Shown here: one piece after another, positions 52,634-61,900 of the stretch
Numbering within the stretch: the stretch's first letter is position 1
Layout: every line of letters starts with the position of its first letter
NCBI GenBank assembly: GCA_963666505.2
Contig: CAXXXL010000003.1
Span: 186,001-250,000 of the forward strand
DNA from: JABGQS01 sp963666505
GTDB lineage: Bacteria; Bacillota; Clostridia; Christensenellales; SZUA-584
DNA: 64,000 bases
Reading direction: 5' to 3'
Notes under the pieces: model-generated
What the model saw: only the letters and a program-made list of their open reading frames with translations
What the model was told of the DNA's origin: nothing
Databases searched by the model: none
Program-made: the position numbers and the translations under genes

Positions 52634-53641
52634 ATGACCAAAGGTATGTCTGAAACTAACAGCAGCTATCCATATGCGAGCGCAAAAGTTAAGGCTATGG
52701 AAGGCATGCTTATAACAAAAGAAAAATTAAACAGGATAATCGAAGCTAAAGATTTTGACATGGCTATGCGTATCCTTTCTGAAATCGGATATGCACAGCC
52801 TATTGCAACAAATGCCGGTTTCGAACAGATGATAGAAAAAGAGCTTAAGGGCGCAGACGAGCTTTTGGAGCAGGTGTCTCCACGAGAAGTTTTTACGAAG
52901 ATAATGCGGGCGGAGAAAGACTATCATAACATGAAGGTTTTGATAAAGCTTATGATGCTGGACAAAAGCCTTGATGAGATAGAGCTTACTTCCGGCAACA
53001 TCGCCGTGGACAAGCTGAGGCGTGCGCTTGCTGAAAACAATTATTATGATTTGCCGTGGACTATGAAGGAAGCGATGCTGTTCATAGACAAGCGCTTTGC
53101 CGTGGCGGCTGACGCTTCGGTGGTAGGCGTGGCTATGGACAGAGCTTATGCAAAGCAGATAGAAGAGTTTTTACCGCAGCTTGGCGACGAGCTGGTGGAA
53201 AGATATTTCAATGCGTTCTTTGATATCAGCAACATAACTACTTTTATGAGAGTACGGCAGAGCGGGCACACCAGAGAATCGTTTGAAGATACTTATCTTC
53301 ATGGAGGAACGATAGACAAGCGTACTTTTTCAGATGCTTTCGAGCTTGCGGACGAGAGCATACCCGCAGTATTGGCAAAAGGAGACTATGCGGCAGTACT
53401 TGCGCCTGCATTTGACGATTTCTTTAAGACAGGCAGGCTGTATATGATGGAAAAGGCGATGGACGATTATCTGCTGGGAATGCTTAAGAAACATCGTCAC
53501 GATATGTTTGGCCTTGCGCCGCTGATGAGCTTTTATATAGCCAAGCAAAGGGAAGCGGCTGCAGTAAGGATGGTCATGACAGCCAAGCTTGGCGGAATAG
53601 ATGGCAAAACTGTCGCAAAAAGAGTTAAGGAACTTATTTAG
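52634..53641 (+). CDS. ntpC: V-type ATPase subunit C (central connector)
   Basis: A 335-residue subunit C/d that joins the central shaft to the K ring. Family features are YPYASAKVKAMEGMLI near the N-terminus and FDISNITTFMRVR. There are two possible starts, ATG at 52634 behind AAAGG and one at 52646; the first is better spaced. It ends nine bases before subunit F. Confidence 0.92.
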   Translation: MTKGMSETNSSYPYASAKVKAMEGMLITKEKLNRIIEAKDFDMAMRILSEIGYAQPIATNAGFEQMIEKELKGADELLEQVSPREVFTKIMRAEKDYHNMKVLIKLMMLDKSLDEIELTSGNIAVDKLRRALAENNYYDLPWTMKEAMLFIDKRFAVAADASVVGVAMDRAYAKQIEEFLPQLGDELVERYFNAFFDISNITTFMRVRQSGHTRESFEDTYLHGGTIDKRTFSDAFELADESIPAVLAKGDYAAVLAPAFDDFFKTGRLYMMEKAMDDYLLGMLKKHRHDMFGLAPLMSFYIAKQREAAAVRMVMTAKLGGIDGKTVAKRVKELI

Positions 53642-53650
53642 GAGAAACGA

Positions 53651-53968
53651 ATGAACAAGATTGGAGTCATTGGAGACAGTGACAGCGTTCTGGGATTCAA
53701 ATCATTGGGTATAGACGTTTATCCTGCCAGCGGAGGAGAGGTCATGAAGACCATCAACCGGCTGGCATCGGGTGGATATTCGATTATTTTTATTACTGAA
53801 CAGGCGGCTGAGCAGGCGGCCGAGACCATAGAGCGGTATAAGACGATGCCGTTTCCGGCCATTATACCGATACCGAGCAACCGGGGTACGACCGGGCTTG
53901 GTCTGCGAAATATCAGAGCCAACGTTGAAAAGGCGATAGGTGCGGATATATTGTTTGGGGACGACTAG
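53651..53968 (+). CDS. ntpG: V-type ATPase subunit F (NtpG)
   Basis: A 105-residue Rossmann-like subunit beginning MNKIGVIGDSDSVLGFKSLG, with IIFITEQAAEQ, the usual subunit F features. It binds the shaft subunit D in the rotor and may regulate activity. AGGAGA precedes the ATG. Confidence 0.93.
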   Translation: MNKIGVIGDSDSVLGFKSLGIDVYPASGGEVMKTINRLASGGYSIIFITEQAAEQAAETIERYKTMPFPAIIPIPSNRGTTGLGLRNIRANVEKAIGADILFGDD

Positions 53969-54066
53969 GAGAGTATATTACGTTTGCTATAAAGTTTGCA
54001 GGCGCAGAGATAGAATAAAAAGCACAAAGGCAAGCTCCTTAGTGTTGATTAGGAAGGATACATTAT

Positions 54067-55842
54067 ATGGAAGGTAGAATAGTTAAAGTTTCAGGTCCGC
54101 TGATATTAGCCAAAGGCATGGGCGACAGCGAGATGTATGACGTTGTCAGGGTAAGCGAGCATAAGCTTATTGGCGAGATAATAGAGCTTCGCGGCGACAC
54201 CGCTTCGATTCAGGTATATGAAGAAACGAGCGGCCTTGGACCGGACGAGCCGGTTTATTCAACGGGAAGCCCTCTTTCTGTCGAGCTTGGACCGGGGCTT
54301 ATAGAGTCGATATTCGACGGAATACAACGCCCGCTTGATAAGATAAGAGAAAAAACGGGCGACAGGATAGCCCGTGGAGTTGATATAAGCGCGCTTGACC
54401 ATGAAAAGAAGTGGGATTTTGTGCCGCTTGTTAAAAAAGGCGATGAAGTAACGACCGGAGATTTCCTTGGGTACGTTGATGAAACTAAACTCGTTAAACA
54501 CTATATAATGGTGCCTCTGGGTGTTAGCGGAACAGTTGAATCAATAACTGCGAAGCAAGCTAATATAGATGAGACTATAGCAACGCTGAAAACAAAGGAT
54601 GGCGAAACAAAAGAATTAACTATGCTGCAGAAATGGCCGGTCAGAAAAGGCAGGCCTTACAGCGAGAAGCTGCCTCCGAACGAACCTATGATTACAGGAC
54701 AACGTTCTATCGATACACTTTTCCCTGTTGCAAAGGGCGGGGTCGCGGCAATCCCGGGACCTTTTGGCAGCGGCAAGACCGTTGTGCAGCATCAGCTTGC
54801 AAAATGGGCGGATGCAGAAATTATCGTGTATGTTGGCTGCGGCGAGCGCGGCAACGAGATGACGGACGTTTTGATGGAGTTTCCGGAGCTTAAAGACCCA
54901 CGCAGCGGCGAGCCGCTGATGAAGCGAACGGTTCTTATCGCAAACACATCCGACATGCCGGTTGCTGCTCGTGAGGCCTCCATATATACAGGAATAACTA
55001 TTGCGGAATATTTCCGTGACATGGGATATAAAGTAGCTATAATGGCAGACTCGACCTCCAGATGGGCAGAAGCGCTTCGTGAAATGTCCGGACGTCTTGA
55101 AGAGATGCCTGGCGACGAAGGTTATCCGGCGTACCTTTCAAGCCGTCTTGCACAGTTTTATGAAAGAGCAGGTGTGGTAAAAGCTCTCGGCAAAGACGGA
55201 AGAATAGGCGCAGTATCTGCTATCGGAGCTGTTTCACCTCCGGGCGGCGATATATCTGAGCCGGTTTCGCAGGCAACGCTTAGAATAGTAAAGGTGTTCT
55301 GGGGACTCTCGGCACAGCTTGCATATAAGCGTCACTTCCCGGCTATCGACTGGATGACATCCTATTCGCTTTATACAGACCGCCTGAGCGATTGGTTTGA
55401 TGAGAATATTTCTCACGAGTTTATTGACCTTCGTAAAAAGACAATGCTTTTGCTTCAGGATGAAGCGGAGCTTGAAGAAATCGTTCGGCTTGTCGGCGTA
55501 GATGCGCTCTCGCTGCGTGATAGATTAAAACTTGAGACGGCAAGATCTATAAGAGAAGACTATTTGCATCAAGACGCTTTCCACGAGATTGACACTTATA
55601 CTTCGCTTGAAAAGCAGCTGGGAATGCTGAAAATGATACATATGTGGGGAGAGCTTGGACAAAAGGCACTGGATGCCGGAGCCGAGTTTTCTAAGATAAG
55701 CAGCCTTAGCGTACGTGAAGACATTGGCAGAGCAAAGCATGTAGAGGAAAAGGACGTTGAACAAAAGTACGCAGAGATAGAAAGAAAGCTCAGAGAAGAA
55801 ATGAGCGAGCTTATTGAGGAAGGTGGGATCGAGATTGCTTAA
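54067..55842 (+). CDS. ntpA: V-type ATPase catalytic subunit A
   Basis: A 591-residue catalytic subunit with the A-type bulge domain after the N-terminal barrel, Walker A GPFGSGKT at 231-238, the GCGERGNEM glutamate motif and SRWAEALREMSGRLEEMPGDEGYPAYL. It hydrolyses or makes ATP. AGGAAGG lies before the ATG. Its last eight bases overlap the start of ntpB. Confidence 0.97.
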   Translation: MEGRIVKVSGPLILAKGMGDSEMYDVVRVSEHKLIGEIIELRGDTASIQVYEETSGLGPDEPVYSTGSPLSVELGPGLIESIFDGIQRPLDKIREKTGDRIARGVDISALDHEKKWDFVPLVKKGDEVTTGDFLGYVDETKLVKHYIMVPLGVSGTVESITAKQANIDETIATLKTKDGETKELTMLQKWPVRKGRPYSEKLPPNEPMITGQRSIDTLFPVAKGGVAAIPGPFGSGKTVVQHQLAKWADAEIIVYVGCGERGNEMTDVLMEFPELKDPRSGEPLMKRTVLIANTSDMPVAAREASIYTGITIAEYFRDMGYKVAIMADSTSRWAEALREMSGRLEEMPGDEGYPAYLSSRLAQFYERAGVVKALGKDGRIGAVSAIGAVSPPGGDISEPVSQATLRIVKVFWGLSAQLAYKRHFPAIDWMTSYSLYTDRLSDWFDENISHEFIDLRKKTMLLLQDEAELEEIVRLVGVDALSLRDRLKLETARSIREDYLHQDAFHEIDTYTSLEKQLGMLKMIHMWGELGQKALDAGAEFSKISSLSVREDIGRAKHVEEKDVEQKYAEIERKLREEMSELIEEGGIEIA

Positions 55843-57217
55843 AGAGTATCGCACGATTAAAGAAGTTGTCGGTCCTCTGATGCTTGTTGAAGGCGTCAGC
55901 GGAGTTAAATATGATGAGCTTGTGGAGATCGAACAGCAAAACGGCGAAGTCCGCCGCGGCAAGGTGCTTGAAATAAACAAGGACAAAGCGCTGGTTCAGC
56001 TGTTTGAGAGCTCGCAGGGGCTAAGGATATCATCTTCTAAAGCAAGGTTCCTTGGCAAATCAATAGAACTGTCCGTTTCTTACGACATGCTTGGACGTGT
56101 ATTCGACGGCATGGGCGACCCTATGGATAACGGACCGGCTATCATACCCGAAAAGAGGATGGATATAAACGGCGCGCCTATCAACCCGGCGGCACGTGAC
56201 TATCCGGAAGAGTTCATACAGACGGGCATATCCGCTATCGACGGGCTCAACACACTCGTTAGAGGGCAGAAGCTGCCTGTGTTCTCCGGCTCTGGACTGC
56301 CGCACGCTCAGCTTGCTGCGCAGATAGCTAGGCAGGCAAAGGTGCTGGGAAGCGATTCTAACTTCGCTGTGGTGTTCGCTGCAGTCGGCATCACGTTCGA
56401 AGAAGCGGATTTCTTCATCAGCGACTTTAGAAAGACGGGCGCTATCGACAGGACTGTGCTGTTTATAAACCTGGCTGATGACCCGGCTATCGAGCGTATC
56501 AGTACGCCACGTATGGCGCTGACGGCGGCTGAATACTTAGCATATGAAAAAGGACTTCACGTTCTTGTTATCATAACTGATATAACCAACTATGCTGAGG
56601 CTTTGAGAGAAGTTTCGGCGGCAAGGAAGGAAGTGCCGGGCAGACGTGGATATCCGGGATATCTTTACACAGACCTTGCGACAATGTATGAACGAGCAGG
56701 GCGTATCAAAGGCAAGGAAGGCAGCGTTACGCAGATCCCTATCCTGACTATGCCGGAGGATGACAAGACGCATCCTATCCCTGACCTTACAGGGTATATA
56801 ACAGAAGGGCAGATAATACTATCCCGAGAGCTGTACCGCAAAGGTATAACGCCGCCTATAGACGTTCTTCCGTCGCTCTCCCGTCTGAAAGACAAGGGCA
56901 TCGGCAAGGGCAAAACAAGGGAGGACCATGCGGATTCTATGAACCAGCTGTTTGCTGCGTATGCACGAGGCAAGGACGCAAAGGAACTCTCGGTCATCTT
57001 AGGTGAAGCGGCGCTTTCCGACGTTGACAAGCTTTATGCAAAGTTTTCTGATGCTTTCGAAAAAGAGTATGTTTCCCAAGGGTATGAAACCAACCGCAGT
57101 ATAGAAGAAACCCTTGCCCTTGGCTGGAAGCTGCTCAAGATATTGCCAAAGAACGAGCTTAAGAGGATTAAGGACGCATTTATAGAGAAGTACCTGCCGA
57201 AGGACGAGGAAGTCTAA
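55835..57217 (+). CDS. ntpB: V-type ATPase regulatory subunit B
   Basis: A 460-residue non-catalytic subunit starting LLKEYRTIKEVVGPLMLVEGVSG, which lines up with E. hirae NtpB when the TTG at 55835 is used; GAAGGTGGG precedes it. It has PVFSGSGLPHAQLAAQIA in place of a true Walker A, as expected for B subunits. Overlap with ntpA suggests coupled translation, balancing the A and B subunits. Confidence 0.96.
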   Translation: MLKEYRTIKEVVGPLMLVEGVSGVKYDELVEIEQQNGEVRRGKVLEINKDKALVQLFESSQGLRISSSKARFLGKSIELSVSYDMLGRVFDGMGDPMDNGPAIIPEKRMDINGAPINPAARDYPEEFIQTGISAIDGLNTLVRGQKLPVFSGSGLPHAQLAAQIARQAKVLGSDSNFAVVFAAVGITFEEADFFISDFRKTGAIDRTVLFINLADDPAIERISTPRMALTAAEYLAYEKGLHVLVIITDITNYAEALREVSAARKEVPGRRGYPGYLYTDLATMYERAGRIKGKEGSVTQIPILTMPEDDKTHPIPDLTGYITEGQIILSRELYRKGITPPIDVLPSLSRLKDKGIGKGKTREDHADSMNQLFAAYARGKDAKELSVILGEAALSDVDKLYAKFSDAFEKEYVSQGYETNRSIEETLALGWKLLKILPKNELKRIKDAFIEKYLPKDEEV

Positions 57218-57298
57218 GAAATTTTCAACCGATGAGATAAGGCAAAACAAAGTTTAGCGGGTGCAATTAACTTTGTGCAAGAGAGGAACTGTTGATTA

Positions 57299-57943
57299 AT
57301 GGCTATACTGAAAGTCAACCCGACCAGGATGGAGCTGACAAAGCTCAAGAAAAGGCATAAGACAGCTGTTCGGGGACATAAGCTGCTGAAGGACAAACGT
57401 GACGAGATGGTGCGTCAGTTTATGCTTCTTATACGAAAAAACAGAAAGCTGAGGATAGAAGTCGAAAAAGCGCTCTCTAGCGCACTTGCAGACTTCGTGC
57501 TGGCACGAGTCGCCATGACAAAAGACGCCATGGACGAAGCGCTTTTGTTCCCCTTAAGGGAAGTGGACCTCGAAGTCTCAAAGACCAATATAATGAGCGT
57601 TAATGTGCCCAAAATCGCCTATTCCGAGAAAAAGCGTGAGCAGAAGTTTTTCCCGTACGGCATGCTCTCAACTTCGGCAGAGCTAGACAGCGCTTCTGCG
57701 GAATTCACCAAAGTGCTTCCGTCTATGGTAGAGCTGGCGGAGCTTGAAAAGACGTGCAACATGCTTGCGGACGAGATAGAGAAAACGAGGCGGCGTGTTA
57801 ATGCGCTTGAGTACGTCATGATACCCCAGCTTGAAGAGACTATAAAGTACATAAAGATGAAGCTAGACGAGAACGAGAGAGGGGCGCTCACCCGGCTGAT
57901 GAAGACAAAAGACATGATTGAGCAGAGGGAAGCGGCGCAGTAA
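57299..57943 (+). CDS. ntpD: V-type ATPase shaft subunit D
   Basis: A 214-residue protein of two long antiparallel helices forming the central rotor shaft; starts MAILKVNPTRMELTKLKKRHKTAVRGHKLLKDKRDEMV, abbreviated here, with the family motif of NP-TRMEL. It ends RLMKTKDMIEQREAAQ. Its last 54 bases plus terminator are duplicated as a fragment 3.1 kb downstream. Confidence 0.94.
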   Translation: MAILKVNPTRMELTKLKKRHKTAVRGHKLLKDKRDEMVRQFMLLIRKNRKLRIEVEKALSSALADFVLARVAMTKDAMDEALLFPLREVDLEVSKTNIMSVNVPKIAYSEKKREQKFFPYGMLSTSAELDSASAEFTKVLPSMVELAELEKTCNMLADEIEKTRRRVNALEYVMIPQLEETIKYIKMKLDENERGALTRLMKTKDMIEQREAAQ

Positions 57944-57976
57944 ATAGAAGAAGCAAAAGGCCTGCATGGATGCAGG
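57890..57976 (+). repeat. 87-bp direct repeat, copy 1 (ntpD 3' end)
   Basis: Begins ACCCGGCTGATGAAGACAAA in the ntpD coding sequence and runs through the stop and most of the terminator hairpin. It matches 61058-61144 in 86 of 87 bases (G to C in GATTGAG). The repeat distance is 3168 bases. Confidence 0.95.
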
Positions 57977-57984
57977 CCTTTTTT
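57955..57984 (+). terminator. terminator of the V-type ATPase operon
   Basis: AAAGGCCTGCA pairs with TGCAGGCCTTT around a TGGA loop with a following T tract. Confidence 0.85.
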
Positions 57985-57997
57985 ATATGTGCTTAAC

Positions 57998-58025
57998 TTG
58001 AATACTTTTTGAAAAAAGGTATAAT
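57998..58025 (+). promoter_or_regulatory. promoter of the AraC-type gene, with no room for a leader
   Basis: TTGAAT and TATAAT with a 16-base spacer. The -10 ends six bases before the ATG at 58032, so the transcript should begin at or near the start codon; a leaderless mRNA is suggested. Confidence 0.6.
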
Positions 58026-58031
58026 ATATTT

Positions 58032-58868
58032 ATGATAGCATCAAAACTACAACTGGATTTAAACGATGAAATTTTACCGTTCAATATTTTAAATACTAAA
58101 TACACTTCGCATTCAGTAAGTCATTATTGGCATGCGTTTACAGAAATAATTTACATTGTTAAAGGCAGTGTTGTTCAAAAGATAAATGATGAAATATATA
58201 GCGCTGTTGGAGGGGATTTAATTGTAATCAATGGCTTGGATATGCATTCTCTGTATACAAAACCAAATAATTTTGCAGAAATATTTGAAGTTCAAATACC
58301 ACCATCGGTTATCAGCTTTTTTTACAGAGATAAAAAAACATTCGGAATCAATAGTGTATTCTATAAAAATGAACATATAAAGAGTAATAGAATATCTTAC
58401 TTTTTAGATAATTTAATATCTGAATCGACTGAGAAAAAGGATGCTTATCGATATTTTGAAATATCATTTCTTTATGGACTGATTGGCGAAATAATAAGAG
58501 ACCAAGAGCAAAGCAACACTGCATGCCAGGAAGCCTTTTATCAAAGAAAAGAACTGTTTGACAGATTGATACCAGCTATGAATTACATAGAAAAAAATAT
58601 TTTTGGTGATATAAAACTTTGTGACGCTGCGAAACATACTAATATGAGTGTGCAGTATTTTTGTAAATGTTTTAAAAAAGCAACGACATATACCTTTATC
58701 GAATATGTCAACAACTTGCGCATTATGTATGCGCAGGATATGCTTTTAACGACCGAAAAGAGTATAACAGAAATAGCATATCATTTGAATTTTAGTACAA
58801 TTAATTACTTTAACAGGGTATTCAAGCAAACCACTGGTGTGAGTCCATCTCTATTTAGGCGAAAATAA
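58032..58868 (+). CDS. AraC-family transcriptional regulator
   Basis: A 278-residue regulator: N-terminal cupin-like domain (SHYWHAFTEIIYIVKGSVVQ, then GGDLIVINGLDMHS) and two C-terminal helix-turn-helix motifs (KLCDAAKHTNMSVQYFCKCFKK and SITEIAYHLNFSTINYFNRVFK, shown in part) ending TGVSPSLFR. It probably senses a sugar and controls the aminotransferase and DUF1349 genes downstream. AT-rich, inside the region bounded by the ntpD repeats. No normal ribosome site precedes the ATG. Confidence 0.92.
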   Translation: MIASKLQLDLNDEILPFNILNTKYTSHSVSHYWHAFTEIIYIVKGSVVQKINDEIYSAVGGDLIVINGLDMHSLYTKPNNFAEIFEVQIPPSVISFFYRDKKTFGINSVFYKNEHIKSNRISYFLDNLISESTEKKDAYRYFEISFLYGLIGEIIRDQEQSNTACQEAFYQRKELFDRLIPAMNYIEKNIFGDIKLCDAAKHTNMSVQYFCKCFKKATTYTFIEYVNNLRIMYAQDMLLTTEKSITEIAYHLNFSTINYFNRVFKQTTGVSPSLFRRK

Positions 58869-58966
58869 TATAACTTCCTGCGAAAATAGATATATTCTAA
58901 CCATACCTTAACTTCTATAATTAAGATAGAAATCACAATAACATAGTAATCAGTATAAGCGAATTG

Positions 58967-58991
58967 CTAGGCAAAAAGCCCTAATTTTTTA
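58967..58991 (+). terminator. weak terminator between AraC and aminotransferase genes
   Basis: TAGGC pairs with GCC(C)TA around AAAAA with one bulge, followed by six T's. A weak candidate. Confidence 0.4.
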
Positions 58992-59037
58992 TACTCTATT
59001 CGTTAGCGTTGCTTATTGATTAGAAAGAGAGGATTAT

Positions 59038-60267
59038 ATGAAAGGCGGACCAGGGGCATTTGTGTTTGGTGAAGAAGAGCGCAAGGAAGTTATGGATGTA
59101 TTAAGCACAGGTTATTTGTCGAGATATGGCGATGAGACAAACACAGACTTTCATAAGAAGTGCATTCAATTTGAGAAAGAATTTGCCGAAAAAATGGGAT
59201 TTGATAACTGTATTATACTCTCCAGCGGAACTGCTGCTTTAATTACCGGTATGGCGACGCTCGGCATAGGCCCCGGAGATGAAGTCATAGTTCCAGGGTA
59301 CACTTTTGTGGCTTCCATTTCTGCGATAATTGCGGCGCGTGCCATACCTGTATTGGCAGAATGCGATGAATCTCTAACGATTGATCCTGACGATATTGAA
59401 CGGAAAATAACCAAGAGGACAAAAGCAATTATGCCGGTTCATATGCTCGGGAATCCGTGTGACATGGATAGTATAATGGCAATAGCAGAAAAATATGGAC
59501 TTTTGGTTATTGAAGATTGCTGCCAGGGATGTGGCGCCAGCTACAAAGGTAAAATGGTTGGAAGCTATGGAGATATTGCAGCGTACTCGCTGAATTTCTT
59601 CAAAACAATTACATCGGGTGACGGAGGTGTTTTAGCTGTCAACGATGAGGATCTGTATTATAAAGCCTATGGATATCATGACCAAGGACATATGCCTTTG
59701 CGTCAAGGGAAAGAAGTTGGATATAGAATGGTTTTAGGCATTAATTTTAAAGCAACAGAATTGACCGGAGCTGTAGCTTTGGCACAGCTTAGAAAAATTG
59801 ATGATATAATCAGCATATTGAGAAGAAACAAACATAAGCTGAAGTCTATTCTTGCGGATTCAGGTATGTTTAAATTCAAAAAAATCAACGATAAAGGTGA
59901 AATTGCTACAATTTTAACTTTGATGTTTGATGACAAGAACCGCGCAAACGCTTTTAGTGAAAAAATCAATTCGAAAACACTAATACACTCGGGATGGCAC
60001 GTTTATAATAATATGGAGCAACTGTTAAACAAGAGCGTTGCAACAGATTTCGGATGTCCGTTCGACTGCCCCAAATATAATAAAAAAGCAGAGTATAAGG
60101 CGCACATGTTACCGAAAACGGATGATTTTTTATCTAGAGCAGTGAATATCTCTATTGGAGTAGTCGATCCGGGAATTGGCGCATCATTCGGGCTGAACGT
60201 TAATACTCCATATGAGCAAATAGAAACATATGCAGAAATATTGATTAATGCGGCAAAAGAAATATAG
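59038..60267 (+). CDS. DegT/DnrJ/EryC1-family PLP aminotransferase
   Basis: A 409-residue sugar aminotransferase-type protein: SSGTAALITGMATLGIGPGDEVI is the cofactor phosphate region, VIEDCCQGCGASY the PLP aspartate region, and K189 in SLNFFKTITSGDGG the Schiff-base lysine. It resembles scyllo-inosose or amino-sugar aminotransferases. AGAGAGGA precedes the ATG. In the AT-rich inserted segment; no dehydrogenase or glycosyltransferase accompanies it. Confidence 0.92.
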   Translation: MKGGPGAFVFGEEERKEVMDVLSTGYLSRYGDETNTDFHKKCIQFEKEFAEKMGFDNCIILSSGTAALITGMATLGIGPGDEVIVPGYTFVASISAIIAARAIPVLAECDESLTIDPDDIERKITKRTKAIMPVHMLGNPCDMDSIMAIAEKYGLLVIEDCCQGCGASYKGKMVGSYGDIAAYSLNFFKTITSGDGGVLAVNDEDLYYKAYGYHDQGHMPLRQGKEVGYRMVLGINFKATELTGAVALAQLRKIDDIISILRRNKHKLKSILADSGMFKFKKINDKGEIATILTLMFDDKNRANAFSEKINSKTLIHSGWHVYNNMEQLLNKSVATDFGCPFDCPKYNKKAEYKAHMLPKTDDFLSRAVNISIGVVDPGIGASFGLNVNTPYEQIETYAEILINAAKEI

Positions 60268-60406
60268 ATATGCATGTATATCTTGTCCTGATAGCCATAT
60301 AGGGTTATGAGGAATAGGTTTGGTCAACAAAATCGCTCTTGGAACATGAGTTTTATTCGACAGTAAGATAGCGTGAACAGAAAAACAAAATTATAAAGGA
60401 GTTAAA

Positions 60407-60982
60407 ATGAATCAAAATGAATTTCAATGGATCAACAAAAGCAAGATAACGGAGGAAAAGGGTGTGTTCTGTATCAAAGCGCCTGCCAAAACAGACCGTT
60501 TCAATCACCTGACAGACAACAGGATTGTTAACAATGCTCCCTTCTACTATAAAGAAGTAGCTGGTGATTTTGTAATCCGTGCGAAGGTATCGATGGACTA
60601 TTGTGCGACATACGATGGTGTCGGACTAATGGTCATGTTGGACGACACGCACTGGATAACGGTGTTTCAAGAATACATTGGCGGCGATAAGGTGATCGTT
60701 AACAGCGTTGTGACAAATGGTGGTTCGGATGATGCAAATGGACCGAGAGTTGAGCAGGAGCATGTATGGCTGCAAATCGCAAAGAAAGACAACGTTTTTG
60801 CGATACACTATTCGATAGATGGTAAAAAATATAATTTGATTCGCATTTGCACAATACCGTTTAGTAGCCCATTGAAAGTGGGACTGGCCGTGATAGCGCC
60901 GACAGGAGACGGTGGGAATCGCTACTTTGAAAATATCTATTTAGAAAATTTATATGTTCGGGATATTTATAGGGGATGCTGA
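60407..60982 (+). CDS. DUF1349 protein, concanavalin A-like fold
   Basis: A 191-residue soluble protein of the DUF1349 (YesU-like, regulation-of-enolase-1) group: FQWINKSKITEEKGVFCIKAP, YYKEVAGDFVIRAKVSM, and LVYDGVGLMVMLDD-like VGLMVMLDDTHW, a jelly-roll pattern linked to sugar binding. AAAGGAG precedes the ATG. It is the last gene of the inserted segment and may act on the same sugar as the aminotransferase. Confidence 0.82.
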   Translation: MNQNEFQWINKSKITEEKGVFCIKAPAKTDRFNHLTDNRIVNNAPFYYKEVAGDFVIRAKVSMDYCATYDGVGLMVMLDDTHWITVFQEYIGGDKVIVNSVVTNGGSDDANGPRVEQEHVWLQIAKKDNVFAIHYSIDGKKYNLIRICTIPFSSPLKVGLAVIAPTGDGGNRYFENIYLENLYVRDIYRGC

Positions 60983-61057
60983 TTTTAAAAATGTGAACTG
61001 AAAAGTTTGTCATTACAAAGTGGCCTCTATGCTTGGCTGTACGAGCGTGGCAGCCTG

Positions 61058-61144
61058 ACCCGGCTGATGAAGACAAAAGACATGATTCAGCAGAGGGAAG
61101 CGGCGCAGTAAATAGAAGAAGCAAAAGGCCTGCATGGATGCAGG
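61058..61144 (+). repeat. 87-bp direct repeat, copy 2 (ntpD fragment)
   Basis: Fragment of the ntpD 3' end without the rest of the gene. In the ntpD frame five codons upstream still read ERGSL where ntpD has ERGAL, with different codons; further upstream there is no similarity. Its hairpin (61123-61153) is followed by a T tract. Confidence 0.95.
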
Positions 61145-61153
61145 TCTTTTTTT
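61123..61153 (+). terminator. terminator duplicated with the ntpD fragment
   Basis: Same hairpin as at 57955 with one change (GGCC to GGTC side) and seven T's. It can end the DUF1349 transcript. Confidence 0.75.
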
Positions 61154-61212
61154 GTGTAAAGATATAAAAATATGGTAAAATAATTATAAAGATATAAATA
61201 GAGGTACTAAGA

Positions 61213-61755
61213 ATGAATCAAATTGATAAATGGATACCAATAATATCAGGGTTTGGTGGTGTTATACTCGGTTGGCTACTTAGCTATATAGGTAAAAAGG
61301 GTAAAGTATATATAAGTATAGATAAATTTAGCGCTCACTTTTATGGATTTGATAGTTACGGCGATTTAAAGGCTGTGAGAAATGAAAAAGAAATAAATCA
61401 CTACAGAGTCGATATAATATTATACATTTATAACGATAGTGCATACAATAAAACTATAAGAAACTTTAAATTTGCTCTTATAAATAATAAGAAAAATATA
61501 ATTTGTGAAGATTCACTATACCGTAACTTTAATGAAAAAGGAAAGCGTACAATAATCAAAGGTGAAAATATAGGTGTAATTAATATACCACCAAAATCAG
61601 GATTAGAGTTAGAGGTGTATTCAATAATTGACAATAATAATTTATGGTGTCTTAAGGATACGCCAAAAGAATTTATTTATTATTCAATTAAGAATAAGGA
61701 TTATAGTATTTTTATAAGGAATCTTGAATATAAGAAATATATTAATTTCGAGTAA
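61213..61755 (+). CDS. hypothetical protein with N-terminal membrane helix
   Basis: A 180-residue protein: helix at about 8-27 (WIPIISGFGGVILGWLLSYI), then a basic, beta-rich domain with Y/N/K-heavy composition. AGAGGTAC precedes the ATG. Strongly AT-rich, unlike the ATPase operon, suggesting transfer. Similar plans occur in defence-linked and phage-derived orphan genes of Bacillota, but no family is recognised. Confidence 0.65.
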   Translation: MNQIDKWIPIISGFGGVILGWLLSYIGKKGKVYISIDKFSAHFYGFDSYGDLKAVRNEKEINHYRVDIILYIYNDSAYNKTIRNFKFALINNKKNIICEDSLYRNFNEKGKRTIIKGENIGVINIPPKSGLELEVYSIIDNNNLWCLKDTPKEFIYYSIKNKDYSIFIRNLEYKKYINFE

Positions 61756-61900
61756 ACTTATGAAAAAATGACATATAATAAAACTAGGTATTTTTTGATA
61801 ACAAAACATAACTAATTATAAGCTATTAATAGGGATTCACTTGATTAATAGAATCTATTAAGAGTGCAGGATAACTAAAAATAAAATTTTATTTATGGTT

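Noticed and set aside
57890..61144. Calling the repeat-bounded segment an integrative element with attL and attR
   Set aside because: No integrase, excisionase or relaxase is encoded; I report it only as a segment between direct repeats.
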